From: Desmodesmus armatus
Taxonomy: Eukaryota > Chlorophyta > Chlorophyceae > Sphaeropleales > Scenedesmaceae
Assembly: GCA_007449985.2 (NCBI GenBank)
Contig: VIIQ02000029.1
Coordinates: 62,001-126,000, forward strand
Length of the DNA: 64,000 nucleotides
Reading direction: 5' to 3'
Positions 41,601 through 51,054 of this stretch are shown here, piece after piece. Every line of letters starts with the position of its first letter. Positions within the stretch are counted from its first letter, which is position 1. Both the position numbers and the translations under genes were made by a program. The notes beneath the pieces are model-generated. The model had not been told where the DNA came from. It made no database searches and saw only the letters and a list, made by a program, of their open reading frames with translations.

Positions 41601-44600
41601 AGGAGCTTACACCCATTCAGCTCCCAACACCAAGCACAGGCAACCCCCCAGCACCGGCACCTGCCCCAGCGCCAGCACCGGCACCTGCCCCAGCGCCAGC
41701 ACCGGCACCGGCCCCAGCGCCACCACCAGCACCGGCACCAGCGCCACCACCGGCACCGGCCCCTGTGCCGCCACCCCAGCCTGTCAACCCACAGACGACA
41801 GAGCCAAGAACCAGCTCCCGCATCAGGAAACCCAGTGTTGTTACCTTCCGTGAAGACCATGTTGTACCTGACCGACTACGGCTACCATCGCTGCATCTCA
41901 AGATCTCGTGGAGCCCAGCACCTACAAGGAAGCCACCGCAAGCCCTCAAGCTGACCAGTGGCGCCAAGCAATGGATACAGAAATCTCTGAACTACTTGGC
42001 AACGACTCGTGGATCGCCCAAACACCGCCTCCCGGCGTCAAGCCCATCCCAGGCAAGTGGGTCTACAAAGTGAAGTACGACGCCACCGGCAACATTGAGC
42101 GCTTCAAGGCCCGCTTCGTAGCAAAAGGTTTCAAGCAGGAGCACGGCATCGACTACGACGAAGTGTTCGCACCAGTCAGTAAGTTCACAACCCTGCGCCT
42201 GCTACTAGCTACTGTGGCAGCCCAGGATCTACACCTACACCAGATGGATGTCAAGAACGCCTTCCTACAAGGAGACCTGTCAGAAGAAGTCTGGGTTCAA
42301 CCCCCTGAAGGCTATGCAGATGTGTTATGCCGTCCCGGCGAAGCCCTACTACTCAAGAAGGCACTCTACGGCCTGAAGCAAGCACCACGCGTGTGGCACC
42401 AGAAGCTACACAAGGAGCTTATCAACCTAGGCTTCCAACAGTCCCTCGGCGACCCTTCCTTCTACGTCAAGAAAGACAACAACGGCAACATACTAGCCCT
42501 CATCTACGTGGACGACATCCTCGTCGCCGCCAAGAGCCTACCAGACCTACAACAGATCAAGGCCAAGTTGGCTACAATCTTCAAGGCAAGAGACCTCGGT
42601 GAGGCGACCTACTTCCTAGGTATGAGGATCACACGGCAGCGTTCTACACACACACTGAAGCTATGGCATGACAAGAAGACACAAGACCTTCTCTCAGACT
42701 ACCGGATGACAGATGCTTACGCCCGTGCGGTTCCCATGGCGCCCTCTGCCAACCTGACCAAAACTGATGGCCAACCTGTCAAGCCCGAAGAGAAGCCCCA
42801 GTACAGCACACTCATTGGCAGTTTGCTTTACCTTTCAATTAGCACTAGACCTGACATTGCGTATGCAGCTAGCAGCCTTGCACGCTATCTGGCTGCACCC
42901 ACCAGTGAGCACATGCACCATGCTTTAGGTGTTCTGCGTTACCTTGCAGGCACACCCACAGTTGGCATTGTTTACAGCGGTACCAGTCTGTCCCTGACAG
43001 CATACTGTGACAGCAACTTTGCAACATGTCGTGACACCCGCAGGTCTGTCACTGGTTATGCTTTCATGTTCAACAACGGCATTATCTCGTGGTCTAGTAG
43101 AATGCAGCGCACAGTTGCAGCCTCCACCACTGAGGCTGAGTATATGGCAGCTTCTGAGGCTGTTAAGGAAGCTTTGTTCCTCAGGAAGCTCCTGCCTGTC
43201 ATAGGCCTCAAGTCTCATACTGTCAACATCTTTACTGACAGTCAAGGTTCACTAGGCTGGATTAAGAACCCAGTCACAGCTGCACGATCCAAGCATGTTG
43301 ATGTGATGCACCACATGGCACGTGAGCGTGTTGCACGCGGTGAAGTTCACTTTGCACACATCTCTACTCAGAAGATGCTTGCAGATACCTTTACTAAGCC
43401 ACTTCCACCTGAGAAGTTTGTGCAGTGCCGCAAAGCACTTGGTATTCACTGACCAGTTTTGCATAGTGTGCTGATCACGGCGGAGTGTTGGAATTGAGTA
43501 TGCTCAGCCCACTATGCTGGACTTGGTTACCCGAAGTTAAGGGTTTTATGCATGGCGACTGAAGTTATGCTATCCGCTCCTGCGGAGTATATGACCTCTG
43601 CATTGTCAGAGTGTATTTGGATGTTTACTCTCTCTCTCTAAGCCTGCATACGGTGCACCAGTGTAACAGGACTACTTTCCCACCTTATAGCTGTCAAGGT
43701 TCCCTGAGCTTACAACTCCCAGCCACATCTATTCATATCAAAACGACATGGCAGACTACTTGGCCGTGGAGGTGGCCACAGAACGACAGGCCTCCACAAC
43801 CACAGAATGTGTGCAGAGCAATGCAAGGGAAACCTACTACTGGCCCTACTCAATTGAGGAAGTTACAACACAAACAGGCACTAGGAGGGAACACACGCCC
43901 TTGGCCGACTTGGCAGAGACCCTCAAGCACACCGCCAAACTCAAGTGCGCACTTGGAGAAGCCAACACTACAGGGGTGTACTTTAAAGCTTGGGAAGACC
44001 AGGACAAACACATAAACCACAAATACAGCCACCTCTTCATGCGAAGTGCGGCAATCAAACACAGAAGACGGAAGCTGATCTTACAATACAGATGGGGCCT
44101 GCTCCCAACCAACAAGCTGCTGAGCCGCTATAAAGTAATACATAATAACAACTGCCCCCTGTGCAACCAACCTGACGGGGGGCACCACGCGCTCAGCGCA
44201 TGCCCAAGACTGTCCGGGGCAGTCACAAAACGGCACAATGACGCGGGGTCACTGATTATCCAAGCAGTGCACAACGGAAACAGAGGCGCAGAACTGGTGA
44301 TGAGCGACGTCGGCCTGAGCCGTAGCTGTGCCATCATGAAGGGGAAAGGAAGAATTCCGCTCGGTGTCTTGCCAGAAAGTATGCCGGACGGCCTCAAAGG
44401 AAGAATCCGACAGCGATGCAAACCCGACGCGCTAATGGTACATACGGAACAACACATCACACACTACGAGCTCATTGAGATTAAATACTGTAGAGACACG
44501 GACCCTACGCACCAAGAGAACAGGGCCGACCGCCAGCACGACCGTCTGATGAAATCGATCAAAATCTTCGACCCCAGCGCAGAGGTGAAACTGACAAGCA

Positions 44601-44650
44601 TTTACTGGGAGTATCTGGATGTATTTACAAGAAAACAGAAGAGCACCTGA
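32670..44650 (+). CDS. LINE polyprotein: RT - PHD finger - RNase H - CCHC - restriction-like endonuclease
   Basis: The frame runs 32670-37835 and resumes at 43746 after removal of the copia element and one 5-nt duplication, ending with TGA at 44648-44650. Reverse transcriptase: [11 protein letters not shown] (about 33476), [13 protein letters not shown] (about 33860), [13 protein letters not shown] (about 34036) and YADDLN (about 34187). A C4HC3 PHD-type finger lies at about 35869-36060 (CECC, CQEC, CHQTC, CWEC). RNase H: YYTDGSA (about 37408), [10 protein letters not shown] and TDSQ; the last motif GNDMAD is split by the copia insertion. At the C terminus, CPLCNQ..HHALSAC fits CX2CX7HX4C, followed by RHND, KPDAL and ELIEIK, the order of restriction-like endonucleases of R2/Dualen-type LINEs. 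RNase H together with a C-terminal endonuclease points to the Dualen/RandI clade; a PHD finger between RT and RNase H is unexpected to me. Confidence 0.85.
37836..38094 (+). repeat. 5' LTR of the copia element (259 nt)
   Basis: Identical to the 3' LTR apart from a TC tract of seven rather than five units. Confidence 0.95.
38095..38145 (+). other. Primer-binding site: antisense copy of a tRNA-iMet 5' half, plus a second partial copy
   Basis: The 39 nt after the 5' LTR (38095-38133) start GGTTATGAGCCC. Their reverse complement has the structure of the 5' half of a methionine initiator-type tRNA: 7-nt acceptor strand, TA, D arm, then an anticodon stem and loop containing CAT, ending after the anticodon. 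After one A, GGTTATGAGCC recurs (38135-38145), followed by nine T and CACGCC, a degenerate second copy of the first 20 nt. Priming from an internal cleavage in tRNA-iMet is established for Drosophila copia. Confidence 0.8.
38853..39950 (+). CDS. copia gag
   Basis: The gag-like frame starts at ATG 38853 ([13 protein letters not shown]), has a helical capsid-like region, then a Gln/Asn/Gly-rich stretch with two FRGQQQ repeats and a CCHC knuckle ([16 protein letters not shown]2CX4HX4C) at about 39745-39790. The coding sense moves into the -1 frame between about 39926 and 39950; the original frame stays open to 40430 but turns into low-complexity Pro/Ser/Thr sequence. It packages element RNA. Confidence 0.85.
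39926..41905 (+). CDS. copia pol part 1: protease and integrase
   Basis: Protease active site DSGAS at about 40219. The integrase zinc domain has [12 protein letters not shown]. Catalytic residues lie in [17 protein letters not shown] and [11 protein letters not shown], the copia DDE core. A long Pro-Ala repeat (about 41640-41780) links it to the RT. Relative to gag this is the -1 frame, and the RT lies one more -1 step away. No classical slippery heptamer was found at the first step, so a one-base loss (ccggcc to ccgcc) is as likely as programmed shifting. Confidence 0.8.
41872..43452 (+). CDS. copia pol part 2: reverse transcriptase and RNase H
   Basis: The frame opens at 41872 and the family motif [18 protein letters not shown] starts near 41911. 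RT motifs: [24 protein letters not shown] and YVDDILVA (about 42506). RNase [19 protein letters not shown] and FTDSQGSLG, ending [12 protein letters not shown]-stop at 43452. All expected motifs are present. The link to the integrase frame lies between about 41860 and 41905 and needs a frame change. Confidence 0.88.
   Translation, partial: PTTATIAASQDLVEPSTYKEATASPQADQWRQAMDTEISELLGNDSWIAQTPPPGVKPIPGKWVYKVKYDATGNIERFKARFVAKGFKQEHGIDYDEVFAPVSKFTTLRLLLATVAAQDLHLHQMDVKNAFLQGDLSEEVWVQPPEGYADVLCRPGEALLLKKALYGLKQAPRVWHQKLHKELINLGFQQSLGDPSFYVKKDNNGNILALIYVDDILVAAKSLPDLQQIKAKLATIFKARDLGEATYFLGMRITRQRSTHTLKLWHDKKTQDLLSDYRMTDAYARAVPMAPSANLTKTDGQPVKPEEKPQYSTLIGSLLYLSISTRPDIAYAASSLARYLAAPTSEHMHHALGVLRYLAGTPTVGIVYSGTSLSLTAYCDSNFATCRDTRRSVTGYAFMFNNGIISWSSRMQRTVAASTTEAEYMAASEAVKEALFLRKLLPVIGLKSHTVNIFTDSQGSLGWIKNPVTAARSKHVDVMHHMARERVARGEVHFAHISTQKMLADTFTKPLPPEKFVQCRKALGIH
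43486..43740 (+). repeat. 3' LTR of the copia element (255 nt)
   Basis: Starts TGTTGGAATTGAG and ends ATTCATATCA, directly followed by the target duplication AAACG. Confidence 0.95.
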
Positions 44651-47600
44651 AGGACTTGGGAATACAGGGTACAGCACTGTCACAGCTGCTGAAGAAACTC
44701 CACCACCTGGCAGGTAAACATGTAGAGGAAATCTGGAACACGAGACATGCCGCCATACAGAACGCAAGGTACTACGCCAAATCAAGCTGGAGCAAGAGGA
44801 AAAGAGAACTGCATGGCCAACCACTGCCTGACCACAGGAAACGAAAGAAGCTGAAGCAGCAATTTTGATCCCTAGGGTGTATAGGCACCTGGGGTTACGG
44901 TGGGGACGTGGCGACCACTATGAGGTCACACACGGCCCCTTCCTCAACTAACGCTAAATGCCTGGCATTTTAGCGTCATCTCTCTCTCTCTCACCACATT
45001 CATGACTGCAGTCATCAACTCAGCACCAGAGGGCGGGGCTCCCACTATGACACCACCCCCAGAGCAATTTGCTGCCATGATGCAGCGGTGGTGCAGCATG
45101 GCCAAGCCGCTGCTGCTGTTGCTGATGGACGAAGCAGCTATCACCCGCTATCCCAGTGCTGTCACTGGTGCTGGCATGCTGCTGAGTTTGCTGGGCAATG
45201 GGATGGAGTGCTGGGTGTCACTGGCGACAGACGAGGCAGTAGTGCAGCAGCAGATTGCTCAGCTCATGGCAGGTGAGTGGGCACTCAGAGAGGGGGGGGC
45301 TGCAAGCGTGCACTGTGTATCATTGTTATAACAGGGAATGTGCTGCCCCCGCTTGCTCTCTTGTTGTCAGCGCTGACATTTGTGGCAGGGTCACAACAGC
45401 TCATCCGCTCCTTGAGAAGGTGCTAGTTGCTGTAGCAGCAAGCCTTCGTCAGAACACAGGCTAGCGGCAGCGCAACATCAAGAAATCCAGGGTCAGCAAG
45501 TACCTCATGTGCGCAATGCAATTCCCCCACCCCTTCCTGTGCCACTCTTGTCCATTGTTTGGCCTGCAGTCTTTCATACCAAGACATGACACCCATTGAT
45601 CAGACTCCCATCCTCTCCTTCCCTCCCATCCGCTTCCTGTGGCATTGCAACAGGCCTGGTTCCAATCTTTGGCAAGGTCATGACCGCAGTGGCAGGGGGA
45701 ATTCCCCAGAACACAGTCCAGCGACAGCGCGGAGCAAGACAACCAGAGGCAGCAGTCAATGCAGCAGAGGCAGCACACGCACGGGACTACTTCCCCCACC
45801 ACCCGGACATTGCTATGGGCCTGCACCTGCTGGGCCTTTGGAAGGGACTGGCAGCAAGCTGGCCAGGCACGCTGCTGCGCTCGAGCAGTGGTGCCAAGGG
45901 AAAGAAAGGCGGCCGCAGCAGCAGTCGCAGCAGCAGCGGCAGCGTCAGTCTGCAGGAGACGGTGCTGCCGGCCTGCGACCTGGCAGTCAACATCCTCAAA
46001 ACCTGGCCACCCAACATAGCAGGGGGGTCAACCAGCAGCAGCAGCAGTGGCAGCAGTATTGAAGTGCCTGACGGAGCCATTCCCCGGTCAGTTGTTGCAA
46101 CCCTGATGTGCGCGACTGCATTCCTGCTGATGAATGCAATCCAGACAGAGCTAGTGGGCGATGATAGCCCGCTCAGCACAGCAGATACCAAGTTTGTCAG
46201 TAAGCTGTCTGCATCAGCAGCAGTACAGCACCTGCTGCTGCTGCAGACGGCATTCACCTGCCACCTGCTGCACAAGCAGCGGCAGGGGCTGTCTCCTATC
46301 AAAGCCAAGGAAGCAGCAGCAGCAGTGTCAGGATCCAGGGATCTGGCAGCAGCTGCCGCTGCTGCCGAAGCTGGCAGCAGCAGCAGCAGCACTGACAAGC
46401 AGCAGCAGTACCTGTCCGTTCCGTCCCATTACGCAGCAGTTCTCGAGCTGCTGCTGGTGCCAGCAGACAGCCTAGATCTTCTTTCAGGCAGCGATGGTGT
46501 GATCTCACTGACAGGCCAGCTTCAGGCTGGGTTGGCCACACTACAAGAGCTTTTGGCGGGGACACTGGGTCAGCCGCACTCCGGCGGCCAGGGCTTGTAC
46601 AAGGTGCAGGGCTTGCCCAACATACCTGTTGAGCTGTGTGCCCCGCTGCACTGTATGCTGGCAGAGGCTGCTGCACTGGCACATGGCCGGATCGTGATCC
46701 TGCACGGGGTGCTGGTGGATATGCAGATCCTACAGGATGTATACTTTGGGGTGAGTCATGGGTGCGGGGTACAAGAGTGAGCTCATAGTTCAAGGTGAAC
46801 AACTTGTTTGAAGCGCTCAACTATGTTGAGGGGTCTTGTTACTGAGCAAGTTCTGGGGGTACGGTCAGGCTCCCAGGTACTGGGGCTGTGGGGTCGTGCA
46901 ATTGGGTTGGGGTGCCGCTTTGGGGCAAGTCCTGGGCGTGCGTTCAGAACAGTGCTGAGCTTGGGTTGTGGGGTGTTGATTTAGGGTTGCTGTGCCGCTA
47001 CTTTGGGGCGTTTCGGGTGTGGGGGTTAGCACTAAAAGGTCCAGGGGCTCAGGTGAGGTTGGAGTGGCCCTGGATTTCAACAGGCTGATTGGCCGGCATG
47101 CATGCCGTGCAAGAAGTTGGCGGCAGCATTCTATCTACATGCATGATTGATAAACACCTGCACCGTCCCTGGTCCCTGCTTGGCTGTGTGTGCTTCAGGC
47201 CAAGATGGGCCCTAACCAGGCAACAGCAGCAGCCGCCAACACTGCCGTGGTAGACTATACGGGCGCCCTGGCTGCCTGCCTGCAGCTGATGGGCCCTGCT
47301 GTCCTACATGCCTACAAACACAGCGGCGAAGAAGGTGCGCCGATGTTATACACGCACACCGCGCACGTGCAGGCACACATGTTCACTTCAAGCATGTGTT
47401 TACGTGCTGCCTGGACTTGTACCACTGTTTTCACCAGTAGCTTGCATGTGCTGCATGTGCGTACGTAGGTGACAAAGAGATGCCGCCTGGAACGGGTGGC
47501 TGCCCTTTGGGCATGGATGGCAAGCCTCTAAAGGGGGCACCACTGCGGGACGCTGCCTTGAACCTCTTTGGTACCGTCACTGTCAAGATTGGCAGCGCTC

Positions 47601-49482
47601 CAGGTGAGGACAGCACATCACCGATTGCAGCTGGTGCAGCTGCGTTGCATTGCATTGAAGCCCAGCTTGCCGTGAGCCAATTTGCTTTGTGAACACACCA
47701 TACATGCAGCCAATGCAGCCAACCTATGATGGTATGACAGGGGTCAGCAGGGGTCGTGTTGCAGTAAGGCGGGCTTGATTCTCCTGCTGGGGGTTGGTGA
47801 GGTGCGGCAGAATTTGGGGGAGTCAAAAGTGTGTAGTAGCGGTACTGCAGCAGCACCGGAACAACATGCATGCCGCCTTTCCACCCACCTTGTACGTGGT
47901 TACCCCCAACCCTGAATGCACCGCTTGCTGCCGCTGGTGCTATTGCTGCTCGTAGCCGTTCAGGAGATGCTTGTGGCGGCTTGCAAACCCCGTCCCTTCA
48001 CAGCAGCAGCGGTGTGTGAAGCAGCAGTGCGCGGTGCAGCACGCCACATTCAGATGCCCCCCGGCGGCGTTCGCATGTTCGCTTCACTCGCAATGGACGC
48101 GTGCAGCCAACTGACAGCTCCACCCAACAGCAGCAGCAGCACCCGCAGTGATATGCTGGCAGCAGCAGTGTCAGACAGCGGCACCCGGGACGCCCTGCTG
48201 CTGCAGTTTGCGCTGATCACTACGCAGCTGAAGTACGCCGCTAGCAGCTGTGGCAGCACCAGCGTGGTTTCCGGCCTGCTGCACCACGTTCTGCCGAGTT
48301 GTCGGTCCGTTTCCAAGTTGGGAAAGCTCATCGAGCGCACTGTCGACATCGACAGCGACAGCGGCAGCAGCAGCGTCAGCAGCAGCAGTCCTGAGGAGCA
48401 GAGGGTGCGGGTGCGGGTGATGCTGCCTTGGATCCACCTGTGTGGACGTAATCTGTTCTTTGCTGGCAGCCAGCTGCTGTTAGCTCTGGAGGATCCAACA
48501 GTAGGTAGGGCGCCTGGGCTGAATGCCAACGCACCACCGGCCATGGAGCAGGTGAGTGTTTTACTCACTACTGCAGTGTGGCATTAGGCAGTCACTGTTG
48601 TATGCATCCTCTCGATACATTTGGAAGAAGTGCATATAGACTGATCTCAGATTACGAAGGCCTATAATGTACCACTTACGTAACGCGGGTTGTGCTGCAG
48701 GTTGCGGTCAGTGTAGCAACGTGCCAGGCAGGCTTTTCCTGTGCTGTAGCAAGCTGCGGTCAGCAGCCAGTCACCAACCACGCGTGCTGGCGGTGTTGCG
48801 TGAATTTTTGGTTTACTGAAAGCTCTGTGACAGCCAGTGTGTGTTCTGCCACCATATCCCTGATACTCCCCTACGGAGGCCTGTAACCAGCTGTATATTG
48901 CGCTCGTTGTGCCATTGTCTGCAGGTGCTTGTGAGCATCCTATGGGTGCTGCTGATGGTCGGGAGTCAAATATACCAGCTGCAGCAGCTGCAGCCTGAAG
49001 GGACGTGTGTGCTGCCAGGGCAGCCAGACTCGGCACTCAAGGCACTTCACGAGCTGTTAGATAACACCCTGCAACCTATCACGATGGAGTGGGAGGGGGT
49101 GTTGAGCAAGTGGAAGGCAGCCGCCAGCCTACTAGGGCAGTTGATGGCATCTGCGGGCAGTGGCGGCAGCAACGTAGCTTGGGGGCATCAGCTGCAGCAC
49201 ATGCTGCAGACTGCTGTGCCGGGGAAGACAGCAGCTGCGCTGCGGGATGCCGGTGCTGCTGTGTGTGCTGAGTTCCCGGTTAAGTTGTGCTGCAACAACC
49301 CGGGCTGCACGTCCATGGCCAAGGTGGGGGAGATGCTGCTGGGCAGCAGCTGCAGCGGCTGCAAGGCTGCGAGGTACTGCAGCAAGGCCTGCCAGGGTGC
49401 AGCGTGGAAGATGGGGCACAGCAAGGTGTGCAAGCGCATCACCAAGGCAGCGGCAGCAGCAGGGGCGGGGGTTACACGGTAG

Positions 49483-51054
49483 GGCAGTTGCATCTCGCAT
49501 CGTGTTGCCCCAATGCACGCACCCAGCCATGTGCGCCACACTTGGTTTGCACCTGAAGGTGTGCCCACTGTGTTCACACTATGGACGTGCTGAAGTGACA
49601 CGTTCTTTCACGGACATGGAAAAGCATGGTTGTTATGGTGGCATGTTGCATTCCCGCTCAAGCTGAATGATTCGGTTGCTGTTGCGAGTGAGCCCCAAGG
49701 TGCAACCGCCTCGAAGGTTTCTTTTCTCCAACATGGAAAGACAGTGTGCATATTGCCTGGTGAGGCATGCGTATGTACATCATTGTACACAGCCTTACCG
49801 TTGCCCATCAAGCTAACGTTTTTGAGTGGCTCTTGGTGCATGCGTCATAGCTTGTGTGCTGCTCTGCTGCAGCGGCAGTCTGATATGCAGCATATCAGAC
49901 TGCCGCATATCATATCCTCTGTGGTTGCTGTGACTTTTCGAATACCCAGCAGTACTACTTGCGTAACGACGCGCGACACATTTGTTGCGGAGCTGTGAGC
50001 CAAGTGAGACAGTGCCCGGAACCGGGGAGGTAGCGTGATTTCCTGTGGAGACACTGGGAACACACAAGATGGTAACACAGCTGTGAGCCAAGTCTTCAGG
50101 GGTGGCAGTGCGGCTGGGTAGTGCTTGCGCTGGTGGTGCTTCTGTGGGTGTGACATCGCAACGGCAAGATTCAGCTGTCGTGCTGGCTTGTTGCTGTTGT
50201 GCTAGCTTGTTGGGCGAGAGTGACATCAGACGGACAGCACCGCCTCGGACAGCACCGCCATCGTTTCAGACCTGCCGTGCGGGTTGTGACGTGCTCTGCA
50301 CAGGCGTAACATAGTCTACGTATCCCAGTGTAGGTGGCGTAAACCACCGCGGGGGATCACACCTTGCAAGGCTTGTGAGGTTCACCTGACCCCACCTCGG
50401 TGGGGGATGCCCTTGTTGTGTGGCTAACATGACTATGTCACATGTTTGAGCAGCGCAAAGCATCATACCCTGTGCCAAAGAGATTGTCAACACTGGCCTG
50501 GCCAGGAGACATGTCGCATGTACATGACAGCGCCATATCATATGACAGTAACTTTCAAGCATGTGATCACGCATGGACAGCAGCCAGACAACCTGCAAGG
50601 TACAGTAAATGTATAAAACACATCATGTCCGTATGGTCATGAAAAACATGTCGACACCAACTGTGACTTCATGAACAGCGTCATGAACATCAACATGTTC
50701 AAGTCAGTGTGCCAGTGTGCCAAAAAGCACCAAAGGAAACCATGTGATGCAGCAACTTGCTATTGAATAGCAATTATGCAACCAAATGCTGCAGACACTT
50801 TTGCACCTGATACAATAACAACTCAGAGACAGCGCAAATTCCTTACACAGTACGATCCTGCAGCTCAACAACACAACAGCCGCCGGCACCATCTGTTGTT
50901 GTCCAACAGCAGCAACCCACTTCTCTCAGCCGCAAATGTCCTCGCAAGCCCAGCTGCAAAATGGAACCTGCAAAATCCCCAGCCTGCTGCACTAAGACCG
51001 TGTGCTGCAACATCACCACCGCTGCTGCTGCGCTACTGGAACACACTAACTGCC
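49483..51054. other. Convergent intergenic region, copies E and F
   Basis: No convincing gene. A perfect hairpin palindrome is at 49872-49906. Other open frames here lack family similarity and codon bias. Confidence 0.5.
49872..49906. repeat. Perfect inverted repeat, 16-nt arms, 3-nt loop
   Basis: GCGGCAGTCTGATATG, cag, then its exact reverse complement. Possible hairpin; no coding context. Confidence 0.9.

Larger units (their letters stand above)
37836..43740 (+). mobile_element. Ty1/copia LTR retrotransposon inserted in the LINE RNase H
   Basis: LTRs 37836-38094 and 43486-43740 begin TGTTGG and end TATCA (TG..CA). The flanking 5-nt target duplication AAACG is at 37831-37835 and 43741-43745. 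Joining the flanks restores the LINE codons V-Y-G-N-D-M-A-D without a gap, which proves the insertion order. The domain order gag - protease - integrase - RT - RNase H is that of Ty1/copia. The LTRs differ only by two TC units, so the insertion is very recent. The polypurine tract before the right LTR is weak (cggcggag). A Volvox relative, Osser, is known; whether this element is close to it needs a search. Confidence 0.95.
32670..44990 (+). mobile_element. Dualen/RandI-like non-LTR retrotransposon, 5'-truncated, in exon 2 of copy E
   Basis: The element is bounded by a perfect 13-nt target duplication TCACCACATTCAT (32657-32669 and 44991-45003). It is itself interrupted by a copia element (37836-43740), so its own length is about 6.4 kb. 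The frame is open from the left junction, implying loss of the N-terminal part, where an APE endonuclease would be expected in this group. The 3' UTR ends in an imperfect hairpin (GCTAAATGCC/GGCATTTTAGC) followed by a short TC repeat, probably the region recognised by its RT. A second, 126-bp copy of the same 3' end lies at 54297-54422. Confidence 0.9.
32409..49482 (+). pseudogene. MYND-finger family protein, copy E: frame intact but split by nested retrotransposons
   Basis: Exons: 32409-32432 (MAAGWSWE), 32578-32669 plus 45004-45272 (one 361-nt exon split by the LINE), 45654-46750, 47199-47334, 47469-47603, 47956-48551 and 48925-49482 (TAG). Without the insertions and one target duplication they total 2907 nt, 968 codons plus stop, with all phases consistent, so this is the best reference for the family. 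Approximate residues: exon 2 9-128; exon 3 129-494, with Ser/Ala repeats and ELCAPLHCMLAEAA near its end; exon 4 to 539; exon 5 to 584; exon 6 to 783 (MLPWIHLCGR..FFAGSQLLLALED); exon 7 784-968 with MYND ligands at about C906, C911, C926, C929, C935, C939, H948 and C952. No signal peptide or membrane segment was seen. As assembled the gene cannot make the full protein unless the insertion is heterozygous. Confidence 0.9.
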
